Assembly (NCBI GenBank): GCA_015680685.1
Contig: MNCI01005178.1
Location: 245,215-278,099 of the forward strand
DNA length: 32,885 nt
Origin: Gnetum montanum
Lineage: Eukaryota > Streptophyta > Gnetopsida > Gnetales > Gnetaceae
Direction of reading: 5' to 3'
Both the position numbers and the translations under genes were made by a program. Shown here piece by piece: positions 21,600 to 30,851 of this stretch. Under the pieces are notes generated by a model. That model searched no databases. It was not told the DNA's origin and was given only the letters and a program-made list of their open reading frames with translations. How positions within the stretch are numbered: position 1 is the stretch's first letter; each line of letters opens with the position of its first letter.

Positions 21600-21660
21600 G
21601 TAGCGTCTCAAATTTTTCCATTGTCTACTGTGTTATGTTTAACTCATTTTGTTTGCATAG
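21600..21660 (+). other. possible intron 2 of the antisense ORF
   Basis: A short T-rich stretch between coding blocks (…LLDKSFAL and GTSDNSGAP), with acceptor TTTGCATAG and a weak donor GTAGCG. The exact ends are uncertain by a few bases. Confidence 0.4.
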
Positions 21661-22632
21661 TAGGCACTTCTGATAACAGTGGCGCACCTTAATCAACAAC
21701 CCCTACTCAACGTTGGGCTAAGGCCCTCGACAAATTTGCCTTCATGTAGGGAATTGTTAATGATATGATCGGTCGCTTGGAGCGAATCGATCCTGAGATT
21801 GGTACGTCACTATTGTTACGCAGGAATTGTTGAACTCGTCACATTATGTCATCCTGTCACGTCTAACTGTCATCTTCGTGTTACAACATCTCGCCTCAAA
21901 TGGGATCCCAAAGAGCTTGTCGACGTAGACGCTGCCCTTGAACCCTCACCAAAGGTGACCGAAGTGCCATGCCATGTTTACAATGAGATGCGTAAATGTG
22001 CATTGCGCTCGGCATGTTCTCTATGGGAGAGTTAGAACGTCAACAAAGATCTCTGGAAGAGCTTGCAGAAAGCAGAAAATGAGAAAACTACCCTAGCTAC
22101 CAGGGTGGAGGACCTTGAGTCTAGGAATGAATTTCTGCAAGCTCAGGATACCAATGACGAAAATTGGCAGACGACTATGATTGACTATGCCCGCTATTGG
22201 ACGGTCGTCAGGAACAACGTCCAAGCCAGTCGTGAGCTCATCGAGCAACGAATGCAAATGGATCTCCTAGCCCAGAAGAACCAAGACTGGAAGGACTACA
22301 GCGCGAGGGTCTAGGAATGGGGGTAGGCACAGAAAAATCATAAACACATGTATAAGAAGGAATGTGCTACCTACCGTTGACATTACAGAGATTTCGTGGT
22401 TGAAGCACGGTCCCTCCAACTATTCCTCAATGTCATTGGTGCTTCTGGAGCATATGAAAAGTTCTAGGAACAAGTGACAATGAGTGTCTTCCTTGAGAGA
22501 GAGATGACCCTCCCTGGCGAGGAGACCACTGTCCCTTCCTTTTCCCCTAGGCCGCCTCAGTGGACTCCTATGGAAAAGGGGAAGGTCAAGGTTGGAACTG
22601 ATCTAGGAGATGGCGTTTGGGCAAAGCTCACT

Positions 22633-22675
22633 TAGGATGAGATTATGCAATGCNTAGGACGAGATTATGCAATGC
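22633..22675. repeat. 21-bp duplication around an N in the antisense ORF
   Basis: TAGGATGAGATTATGCAATG before N (22654) is repeated after it with one mismatch. The reading frame is sensible if one copy is removed, so this is probably an assembly join. Confidence 0.8.
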
Positions 22676-22729
22676 CTATCAGTCAACCTGGAACAAATTC
22701 CTTTCACGACCGACACAAGACCATCACAG

Positions 22730-22808
22730 GTAAGTTGTGCGACTATTGTATTTTTCTTACGCATGATTTTGATTATGACGCTAACGTTTTCCTTATGTCA
22801 AATTGTAG
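22730..22808 (+). other. predicted intron 4 of the antisense ORF
   Basis: Donor GTAAGT, acceptor AAATTGTAG, 79 bp and T-rich. Splicing joins …TTDTRPSQ to DRHEEDPHEEE in frame through to the stop. A third intron probably starts at 21802 (GTACGT), but its acceptor is unclear. Confidence 0.65.
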
Positions 22809-22984
22809 GATCGGCACGAAGAGGATCCCCATGAGGAGGAGCCTCACAAAGAGGATCACCCCCATGAAGAGGATTTGCCTGAAAAAGATCTTCATGAGGA
22901 AGATCCTCATGAGGTGGATATGGAGTTGGGTGAAGTAGATGGAGGTGGTAACAAGGGGGATGTGTAGCGTAGCAATAGTGGTCA

Positions 22985-23450
22985 AGGATTTTGTATTTTC
23001 TTTCGATTTGTTTATTTTTTATTCTTTTACTTCATGGATTTGTAAACTATGGAACTAATTTTTGTTGTAATAAAAGGAAATAAAGAATAATGTTTTTTTA
23101 AGTCAGTTAATGGTGTTTGTAAAAGAAAGGTTTTAATTTTGTTTTTTTTTATGAAGAAAAACGCTTTGTCGGAAAGGTTACACGTTTTAGGCCATTGCAA
23201 GTCGGCGATAGTTTAAGGCCATTTCGAGCTGCGCCATCACACATGGAAAAGAATAAACGGAATTACCAGTTTTAGGCCATAGCGGGCTGTAACTAGTTTA
23301 AGGCCATTTTGGGCCGCTGAAGTGAAGAAGGGTAATGGTAGACGATGTAACATGAAACGATAAAAAAATGTAAACAGCATAACAGTAAGTAATGTGGACT
23401 GATGTAACATGCTACGCTAACGTGTTTGTTTGTTAATTCTGTAGCTGCTT
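22985..23450. other. spacer between antisense ORF and protease, with GTTTWAGGCC repeats
   Basis: Just after the antisense ORF there is an A/T-rich 3' region with AATAAAAGGAAATAAAG (about 23070), a plausible polyadenylation signal. GTTTTAGGCC or GTTTAAGGCC then occurs four times (23183, 23211, 23269, 23296) in pairs 27-28 bp apart. RT, RNase H and integrase would be expected in this interval of a full element and are absent. Confidence 0.6.
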
Positions 23451-23459
23451 CTTGATCAT

Positions 23460-24272
23460 TCTTATATTTAGTGATGCGTATGGATGAGGAGGCTTATTAC
23501 ACCACTCCTCTACACTATCATCCCCTCCCTAGAAGGGTAATTTAGCCCAAGTCAAGCTTTTATCGGGCACTGTGTCGACCTATTCAACTGTTGGAACAGG
23601 GTTTTGATCTTCGGAGATTTCAATCTCTGAACCCTATTCCATCTCCACGTTGTTGACAACTTGAGGAGTCATCTTATCACCATGGATGATCACTTCCCCT
23701 CCCGCATAGGGCAAGTGGATCTCTTGGTGAATGGGTGATGAGATGGCCCTTAGTTGAGCCAACCAAGACCTCCCCAATATTAGATTGAAGTTGGGCATCT
23801 CCTCGATAATGACGAACACTGCATTTGGGGGGAATTGATCCCTTACTACAAAGTTGATCTGTACAGTTCCCTTAACTTGCACCCATGCCCCATTAAACGA
23901 CTTCAAGCATGACGTCGTCGTGGGATTGATCTGGTCGATCAAACCCAGTTTGTCCATTATGGGAAATGGAATGACATTGGCAACGGCCTCGTCATCTACA
24001 TGTACTCTCCGGATCCTGTACTGGCCGACCTGGATAGTGATGAACATGGATGCTGTTGTCACCTAACCTTTTTCTGGATCATCCTTAATGGACTCGTCAT
24101 GGAATGTCAGTTGGAAAGGCCGTGGTTGTTCAACAGCGAGGGGAAGCATGATCGAATGGATTGCTTCTTCATCTGCTAGCAAGCTTTCGTCCACCAATAT
24201 GGACGCTAGCATGCGAACCATGGCTTCACGATGCGATTGGGATGTCATCAGCAAGTCATACAGGCTCAACAT
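23460..24272 (-). pseudogene. retroviral-type aspartic protease region (element 3)
   Basis: Two open stretches (24063-24272 and 23634-24062) are in one frame separated by a single stop, and in frame with the gag C-terminal part up to 25178. The first begins MLSLYDLLMTSQSHREAMV, a segment that precedes protease in Tat-type polyproteins. The protease has RRVHVDDEAVANVIPFPI where relatives have VLIDNGSALNV: the catalytic Asp is present but the conserved Gly is Glu. NLILGRSWLAQL is the conserved C-terminal segment. Sequence after 23460 no longer resembles pol, so the polyprotein is truncated before RT. Confidence 0.8.
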
Positions 24273-24410
24273 TGTATTTTTCTATTTAAGAGCTTACTTA
24301 ACTTGTGTAAAAGCGTCAAGGAGATTATGCCGACAGTCTGGTTGTTTGTTGCCCTTCTCTGCTTCCATTTGTCCCAGGAGACGGATCTCTCAAGGAAAAA
24401 CAATTTCTAG

Positions 24411-27229
24411 TTAAGGACTGTATTTTCTTGGGCAAGGAGCAGATGGTTGTGTTTGCGTAACATCATCTTTTTCAGAGGAAGAAGGAGCTAAGGGCACCGA
24501 GGCTAGAGGGGTAGGCTTAGGAAACCCCAGCGTAACATGGTCCTTGACTATTTTATCTGTCACATGCCCTTCTCCTCTCCTTGTGGGTTGAGGTTGCGAC
24601 ATTGACTTAGACATTTGCCCCTGTGTAGCAGGAGTAGCTGACGGCTTTGGCACCCTGATAACAAAGGGTGCTTGAGGCGTGGGCATGCACTAGGCCACGA
24701 CTTTAATGATAATTGGCTATGGAATAGACGTCCAAGATGGAACTTGAAGGACAAAGGGTTGTTGCTGCATCGTGCCCGTCGATGTCAATGAGTTTGTTGC
24801 CTAAGGTGGGCGAGGAGGCATGCGCAGCATGAAGGGTTGCTGCAGTGGTGCTGGGCCATCATCATCCATACCCACCATGTTGATAATGTACCCTGCGTTA
24901 TTTACATTCAACAGGTCTTGGTACACATGCATAAACTGGTTTTCTAGACAAACCAAACTACTACTGTCGAGGATCAGCTTTCCTTAGTCGATCATGCATT
25001 GAATGTCATCTTTTAACGCCCAACAGTAGTTTGTGTCATGACCACACAGCTGGTGGTAGTCGCAAAAATGGTCTAGCTTGAAGTTCTTGGGAACTGGTGG
25101 TTTATTTGGCAAGGCCAAGGAGGGATTCTTGAGTAGCTCACAATGCCGTCTGTGGCGTTTTAGAGCCTCCTCGAACACCTTCTTGTGTTGAATGTGACCA
25201 GTTCCTAGCAGTTGCTTTAGAAGTTCTGAAGGCTTAACAGGTAGAGCCGTATATTTTGAGCGGTCTTTAGGCTCGAAATTAGGCTTCGGCTGAGGCGATG
25301 TCTCAGGAGCCGATGCTATTTGCTAGTCGGTGTTGTTTGAGCTAGCTGTAGCCTCAGCAACCGCCGCAGTTGTCTTTTTGTTGTTATTTATATTTTTGGC
25401 CTCTTTGGCCACGACTGCTACCGTTGTTGCTGTAGCCTTGCGCTTGTCTTTGCTTTTGTTATGGGCATTTTTATAGGCCACATATGCCGAGTCTTTGCTA
25501 GCCTCTACCGTGTCTTGGATGCTCTTAGTCTGGGTGAAGGCTTGGCTGAGGGAGCGGAGAGTGGGGAGCGAGGAGCGAGGTAATACAGTTTAGACTTAAT
25601 AAATTCATTGACTACCCCCTTGAAAATTGCCAACAGATCGACCTCCGTGATGGGCTCATGGATTTCATTCAAGGTGGCGCTCCACCGCTGTATAAAATTT
25701 TGGACTGGTTCGAGCGGATCATGCTTAACTCCCATTAAGTGGCCCAGCGTGACCTCTGGTTTTAGGTTGTATTTGAAATGGATCACGAACTGAGTCAGCA
25801 ACTCTTCCAAGGTCGACATGGAAGAGCATGGAAGTGCACGATACCAATCCAAAACTTTACCTGTTAGGGACATAGCAAAAACATGGATAATGGTATGTGG
25901 CCATTGTTGCAACAACAATGACTCTGACCTAAAGGTAACGAGATGAGCGTTGGGATCGCCTTTCCCATTGTATTTTGTGAAATGGGGAAGTGGCATTCTA
26001 GGAGGTAATGACAAGATGGGAACTGCCGGATTGATAGGATTGTCATGGTAGAAATCCATGACTTGTACTGTATCAGAACCGACAACTTTAAGGCATTTAA
26101 CCTCTTTGGTAAGGGTCTGAATAAGCTAGAAGGCTTGATCTAGACTCTAGGACGAAGAAGTTGGTTGTGGAATAACGGGTGGAGCCACAACTAGTGGCGA
26201 GATAGGAGCAGTAGCATGGCCTGTGGGCGATGTGGTTGGAACTTTCCCTACGGGCAGTACCACCTGTGTCATCCACCACCCAGTAGGTGGTGCAGACGGG
26301 GCGAAAACTGTCTATTATGTCATAGGATATGCTATTTGCGTAGCCGGTGGCATAGACAATGACCTTGTAGTTGGATTTACCACCTGTGGGACCTGGTGTT
26401 GATGATGAGGAAGATGGGACATTTGTGTAGGTTGTGTAATAGGGGGTGATGTATTTGGAGCCCACCATGTGGTAGGGGCAGGTCCTGCCACTGATGGTGG
26501 AGCGAGAGCGAAAGTTGGGATGGATGCAGAAGCTGTATATAATTGTGAAGTGAGTACTATGTGCACATATGGCAATGTAGGCGTAAGTATGCGATGCGAT
26601 GGGTTGGCTGACTGTGACTGCGGAGGAATAGACTGTGAAGGGATAACATCCGGAAAGGAAGCTGAAGAGAAGAAATGCTGATGTGACGAATGCGCAACAT
26701 GGTTGACAGTAGACAATGATAAAGGCGTAGTGACCATAAAGAGCAGATTTGCACGGGACTCTATGGAGGGAGGAGCCATAACAAAGCTAGTGTGACTACC
26801 TCCCTCAGAGTGGGAATCTAGGACCTCCTGCCCATTGTGGGATGCCTCATCACAGAACACCGCGTCTCGTTGTTCCATTGATGCCCTGGCCATTAACAGT
26901 CGATCCAAGATCCACTGTTGCTAATCCGTCAGGGGTATGGAAGAGTTAGATGAAAGAACGACTTCCTTCTTGTTACAGTACATGAACTCGTAGTCTCATT
27001 TCTCTTCGAGTTCCTGTGGGTACATAGGCAGATTCACAATAAGTTTGGCATAAAGGAAGTTGTAATGTTCCGTGTGTTGAGCATGCCCCTCAGGCTCTTT
27101 TTTTTGAATCCTGAGGGATTGACGTGGCCACATCGGATTGGTCAGTGGCTCCACAGCAGTAGGCGTAGCCTGTGTCATCAAGGGACTTTCGAGACTAGCG
27201 GTGGAGATAGCGGTGGTTATCGCAGCCAT
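24411..27229 (-). pseudogene. gag polyprotein, decayed (element 3, Tat-like)
   Basis: The first Met is at 27227-27229. Open stretches 26996-27229, 26315-26908 and 25505-26059 share one frame; the part after about 25560 continues in another, so one frameshift is present. Order: N-terminal region, a long Ser/Pro/Thr/His-rich stretch (26315-26900), a capsid domain (MPLPHFTKYNGKGDPNAHL, KVLDWYRALPCSSMSTLEEL, 25640-26020), and an Ala/Lys-rich linker. Then a zinc-knuckle-like motif (FCDYHQLCGHDTNYCWALKD, near 25010-25070) and a Pro-rich tail leading to the protease. The capsid and the YH…GH…C motif match Tat-type gag. Few stops remain, so it is less decayed than elements 1 and 2. Confidence 0.8.
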
Positions 27230-27459
27230 TCTCTAAGCAACTAGAAGGTAATGCTAATGGGGATAAAGATCACAAAGGCAGAAGTGGACTAAAGGCAAAT
27301 GTGGGCTTTCTATACTACTGGATTCCAGAGGAATCGTCAGAGCGATCGATCTGTACCACACGATCACGTAAACAACCACGGAGTTATCACATTTACGCTA
27401 GTTGATAATGGGTACAGACAACTTACAGGACTACCCATGAAACACAGATCGAAGGTTCA

Positions 27460-27478
27460 GGCCCTCCTTCTAGCACCA
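27460..27478 (-). other. candidate primer-binding site of element 3
   Basis: Minus strand TGGTGCTAGAAGGAGGGCC, six bases inside the LTR F end. Position and the leading TGG fit a primer-binding site; I cannot name the tRNA with confidence. It differs from the tRNA-Asp type of elements 1 and 2. Confidence 0.5.
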
Positions 27479-28164
27479 AAAAATTGTAATGATAGAAAAC
27501 ATCGATTGCTGGAAACATCGAGAGGATTTCCGTGTACATAGTTTCAACCCCGGATCCATGCGAGGGCCATGCTGAGGAAAACGAATCCAAGGTGCCTTGA
27601 ACGGTCTTGTTGATCAGACAGGGACTTACTTGGTCAATAAATTTGTTAACAATCGTGTAACGAGATGACGATTTGATATAAGAACGTAATACCAACTGAC
27701 AAGAAAACGAGATCTATTCCAAGATCAGATCTTGAAGGCAATGAAAACAATGTAAACTATGCAAAACAACTGTAAAAATCAATGTAAACAAGATGCAATG
27801 AATTGAATTTAGAAAATGCACGATCCCGAAATCTAGGATCTGTCTTATGGACAAATATGATGAATACAACAGGATTTGCAAGCGAACTCTGGTTTGGACA
27901 AAGTATCCGCCACCAACAAGAAGCTATTTAGAGATTAAACAAGCAAACGGCCAATCTACCTTGTTCACTAGCCAATCCGGGTGTAAGGGAGTTAGCCTCG
28001 AAGAAAAATGTTTGCTAACTTGCAATTTCTGGCCAAAAAGCTTCTCTCTATCACTATCGATGCTCTTGCCAACTTTCATCAACTGCTTCAAAATTTTCAA
28101 CCTCTTTTTTTTTGTTACCAACTCTTTTGTTTTCTCGCCAACCCTTTGAGCATTGTCCACCAGG

Positions 28165-28174
28165 GTATTTATAG
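28165..28174 (-). promoter_or_regulatory. TATA box of LTR F
   Basis: Minus-strand CTATAAATAC, downstream of the TACGCT-rich array. Confidence 0.6.
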
Positions 28175-28229
28175 GATTAGGGTTAGGAGAAGAACGCGGT
28201 TTAGATGGTGCATGTCCTGGGCCCGCAAA

Positions 28230-28665
28230 ACGTTGTTGACCTAGCGTGCTATAGCTGAAGCTTGTGATGCTATGCTGTGCTACGCTCTGAAGTGTAGCAT
28301 AGTGTAACCACCCTTTTAAAAAAAAATTTATCCTTGTCTTTCGCGTTGAAGGATTTCAAAATCTTTGATGAAAAAAAAAGGATAAACTGTCCCGCGGCTA
28401 CGCTATGATACGCTGGGAAGCGTATCGTGACATAATGACTGCTACTGTTTGAATTTTGTTATCCTTGTTGTTGCGGCTATATCAACTGTGCTGCTTGCGT
28501 TACGCTATGCTACGCTACATAATGTAACACGCAAAAAGTTAAGGTTTTGAAACATGGTTAACTTGCAAAGTTGAAGTGTTGTCACCATGCATCCCTTGTT
28601 CTGTTCTGTCCTCCTGAAGTTTGCTACGCTGAGCTACATAGCGTAGCGTAGCAGGCCCTCAGCCA
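28230..28665. repeat. TACGCT palindromic motif array in the U3 of LTR F
   Basis: TACGCT, AGCGTA and close variants recur about ten times in both orientations. Examples are GATACGCT/AGCGTATC (28407-28414 and 28419-28426, 4-bp spacer), TTACGCTATGCTACGCTAC (28500 onward) and TAGCGTAGCGTAGC (28640). Spacing is irregular, with plain A/T tracts between clusters. Confidence 0.75.
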
Positions 28666-28806
28666 AAATAAAAAACTTGCTGAGATGTGCAACTATTTTC
28701 GGTACTTCCATCGCTCAGATGTCTTGATGCTGCACTTGTGGAAATCTTTGCCTAAACTTCGAGACTTTGCTGAATCATCGAGGTCTCGAAATTTCACAGT
28801 GTTTCA

Positions 28807-29228
28807 GGCACAACCACTCAAAGATGTTAGGCTTTCACTCATCTACCAATCCTCCTTGGACCCTGCTTAGTGAGAAAAGCATTGTGGCTCTAAGTGATGA
28901 TCATTTAGTGAGGTTTTTTGAAAACTTGTTGGTATATTTTGACAGTGAGAATTAACCAAGACCTACCCTTTGGAGATTCTTGATTAATTGAATTTTTTGA
29001 ACCTTTGTGGTGTTTTTTGATTTTTGACTATTTTAAATATTTAATTAGAAATTTTATTTAGTTCATATTCTTATACTTTTCACCTAAAAACCTTATATGC
29101 TCCATGGATAGGAAAATAAAATAACCTTTTTTACTTGAGGGGTTTTGACTCCTCTTGCATTTTAATGTAAACAATAAAAGGTAGCTAGGAAAATGCTAAG
29201 AGAGGAACATGGGATGACATATGGTCCA
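28807..29228 (+). repeat. 420-bp direct repeat, right copy (flank of LTR F)
   Basis: Second copy of 19606-20032. It starts exactly at the outer end of LTR F with GGCACAACCACTC and ends ATATGGTCCAG, after which the sequences diverge. Confidence 0.85.
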
Positions 29229-29894
29229 GTTTTGTTGATAATGTACCTTTGGGATTTATCCCATAATTTTTTATATTTTATATTTCTATAAAATTGGACT
29301 TTACTAATTTTGAATATATGAGCAATGTATCTAATTGTTATGAATAAATAATAAAATATAATAGTTATGAAATTTCTATATTTTCCATCTTGCCCAAGGC
29401 ATCACAAGTATCATTTTTCATTTCAGTGCACTATAGGTTTAAAAGAAAATAATATTATTTTATTAAATATTAATATTTTTAATGTTGTTTTTACTATTTA
29501 TTTTAATAAAATTCAAACCTAAACAACTTTGTTTCCACAAGCCTAGTTAAGGTGAAATGAGTGTCATTGAGATTATTTTCTCAAGTAATTTCCAATTATG
29601 CAATTTATTTTATTATTTGGCATCTACGTTTTAGTAGTTGCAATTGTTTTTAATTTTTTATAATTATTTTTATTTAATTATTAACGCCAATAATATGGAA
29701 TTTTGTTGTGCCATGTTGTACTATTTTCTTCATGATTCAAATAAAAAAATCTTATTAGTCAAATGTCAATTTTATGCGATAGTTAGATCAAGGTTTAATG
29801 AAGATCCTTAGGAGTTTTGTAGCATCTATATTAATTATTTATAGGATTTTATAAATAATTAATAAACGTATTACAAAAAAAACTCAAAGATGAA

Positions 29895-29990
29895 TAACTT
29901 GCTAACAAGTTGAAAGAAGACAAGTAATGCTACTATTGCAAGAAGTTTGGAAACATCCAACTTAATGTAGAAAGAAGAAAAAAAATGCAA
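29895..29990 (+). pseudogene. possible Ty1/copia-type zinc-knuckle fossil
   Basis: One frame reads KLKEDK-stop-CYYCKKFGNIQLNVERRKK. This resembles a copia gag knuckle (CX2CX4HX4C), with the His changed to Asn and the last Cys to Val. The preceding and following residues fit the same family pattern (Lys/Arg-rich after the knuckle). It is a very short match. Confidence 0.35.
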
Positions 29991-30194
29991 AAGTTGTAGC
30001 TTATTTTGTCAGTTAGGGGGCTGCAAGGGCAAGGTCAATGGACTCATTAAAAGGATAGAAGTTGCTATTGTTCTAATGAGTTCACTCCTAACCATAATCA
30101 CACCTCCTCTTCTCTAATCCTTAAGCCCCAAAAACTCTTCCTTTCCATTGCTACTTAACTCCCATACTTTTGCCCCTAAGCATTTCATTGATCA

Positions 30195-30360
30195 CTTATA
30201 GAGTAACACCCAAACGAGCCAGGAAAAATTCAATGCTAGATACCTTTAAAATTATCTTTCTTTCATAAATTTTCATCTTGTCTATGACTAACCCATGAGT
30301 TGTATCAATGGAGGAATGGTTTAAAGTCAAAAGATCATCAAGATAATAGATAACTAGAAT
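30195..30360 (-). pseudogene. possible reverse-transcriptase fragment
   Basis: One minus-strand frame reads ILVIYYLDDLLTLNHSS, followed 30 residues later by SSIEFFLARLG. The order YLDD box then EFFL resembles Ty3/gypsy or related RT. With only about 54 residues in AT-rich DNA, chance similarity is possible. Confidence 0.25.
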
Positions 30361-30734
30361 TGAATCCAATTAAATTCCACACTTATGACTATCACTTATA
30401 AGTAAAATCATAAATTTTTACCCTAACTTCTAACATTAAGTTCAAGAATGAAAGTTGATAATTAAATCAAATTGAAATTACAAATAATAATTCAAGATCA
30501 CAAGGAAGACTTTTCCTGAATTGCAATTCTGCTTTGTTGTCTTCATAATGCAACAATTTTGATCATCTGATGATGGATTCTAAGAATTGCCACAAGGCTC
30601 AACAAATCTTCAATAATAACCACAAGAAAATTTAATTCCAATTTGATGTGAAATTCATTGGTATCAACTTCTTCTCCTTTTCAATTCTCTCAAAAATGAA
30701 TTTTCTCAATGTGCCCCTGATGAGTGGTGATTTG

Positions 30735-30835
30735 ACAGGCCCTGACATCAGATACATGAGGTCAGAGTTCTGATGTCATGTACTCGACATCAGGGCTAAT
30801 AAGTGACATTAGATACTTGATGTTGTCTCATCTAA
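30735..30835. repeat. GACATCAG inverted-motif array in the U3 of LTR D
   Basis: CTGACATCAG (30742), TGAGGTCAG (30757), CTGATGTC (30770), CGACATCAG (30785), TGACATTAG (30804) and TTGATGTTG (30818) alternate in orientation at about 13-19 bp, just upstream of the TATA box. Confidence 0.7.
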
Positions 30836-30843
30836 ACCTCACG

Positions 30844-30851
30844 TATAAATA
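30844..30851 (+). promoter_or_regulatory. TATA box of LTR D
   Basis: TATAAATA, some 15-20 bp after the last U3 motif. Confidence 0.65.

Larger units (their letters stand above)
20459..22967 (+). pseudogene. antisense extra ORF of a Tat-like element, intron-containing, decayed
   Basis: Plus-strand coding runs opposite to the gag-protease at 23634-27229. Segments: a basic start (EKSKKSSKHQKDMEEWLG), IYPLFCTRAFPKLL, a Lys-rich helical piece, then TPEIMVIVLRHGEGG (about 21330) and KWFITGGFDRLLDLS (about 21495). Next come a coiled coil (QKAENEKTTLATRVEDLES, 22063-22320) and an acidic His/Glu repeat tail (DPHEEEPHKEDHPHEED) ending at TAG 22965-22967. Canonical splice signals split it. Stops are mostly TAG or TAA at expected CAG or CAA codons. 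Tat-lineage elements are known to carry extra ORFs, often antisense to gag-pol, and I infer this is one; no catalytic motif is recognised. Confidence 0.65.
27485..28806 (-). mobile_element. LTR 'F', 5' LTR of element 3
   Basis: On the minus strand it would begin TGAAACACTGTGAAATTTCG (at 28806) and end ATCATTACA (at 27485), next to the candidate primer-binding site. The outer end coincides exactly with the start of the right copy of the 420-bp repeat, which supports it as an insertion boundary. It contains a TATA box at 28165-28174 and an array rich in TACGCT/AGCGTA upstream. No second copy is seen, so the 3' LTR was lost in the rearrangement at 19.6-20.5 kb. Confidence 0.65.
29229..30717. other. 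AT-rich spacer with possible fossil fragments
   Basis: No intact gene. A perfect 13-bp inverted repeat with 6-bp loop lies at 29831-29862 (TTAATTATTTATA and its complement). Otherwise plain A/T-rich sequence. Confidence 0.6.

Noticed and set aside
21222-21611. 129-residue minus-strand open frame
   Set aside because: Overlaps exon 2 and intron 1 of the plus-strand antisense ORF, where the plus frame is protein-like with splice sites; the minus frame shows no recognisable motif.
24088-24414. 108-residue plus-strand frame
   Set aside because: Antisense to the protease region of element 3, which has recognisable motifs.
27847-28244. Open frames on both strands near 27.85-28.24 kb
   Set aside because: They lie within LTR F around its TATA box and R region; no motif supports a protein.
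19606-29228. The 420-bp direct repeats as LTRs of one large element
   Set aside because: No TG…CA ends, no TATA box or primer-binding site next to them, and the right copy begins exactly at the outer end of LTR F.
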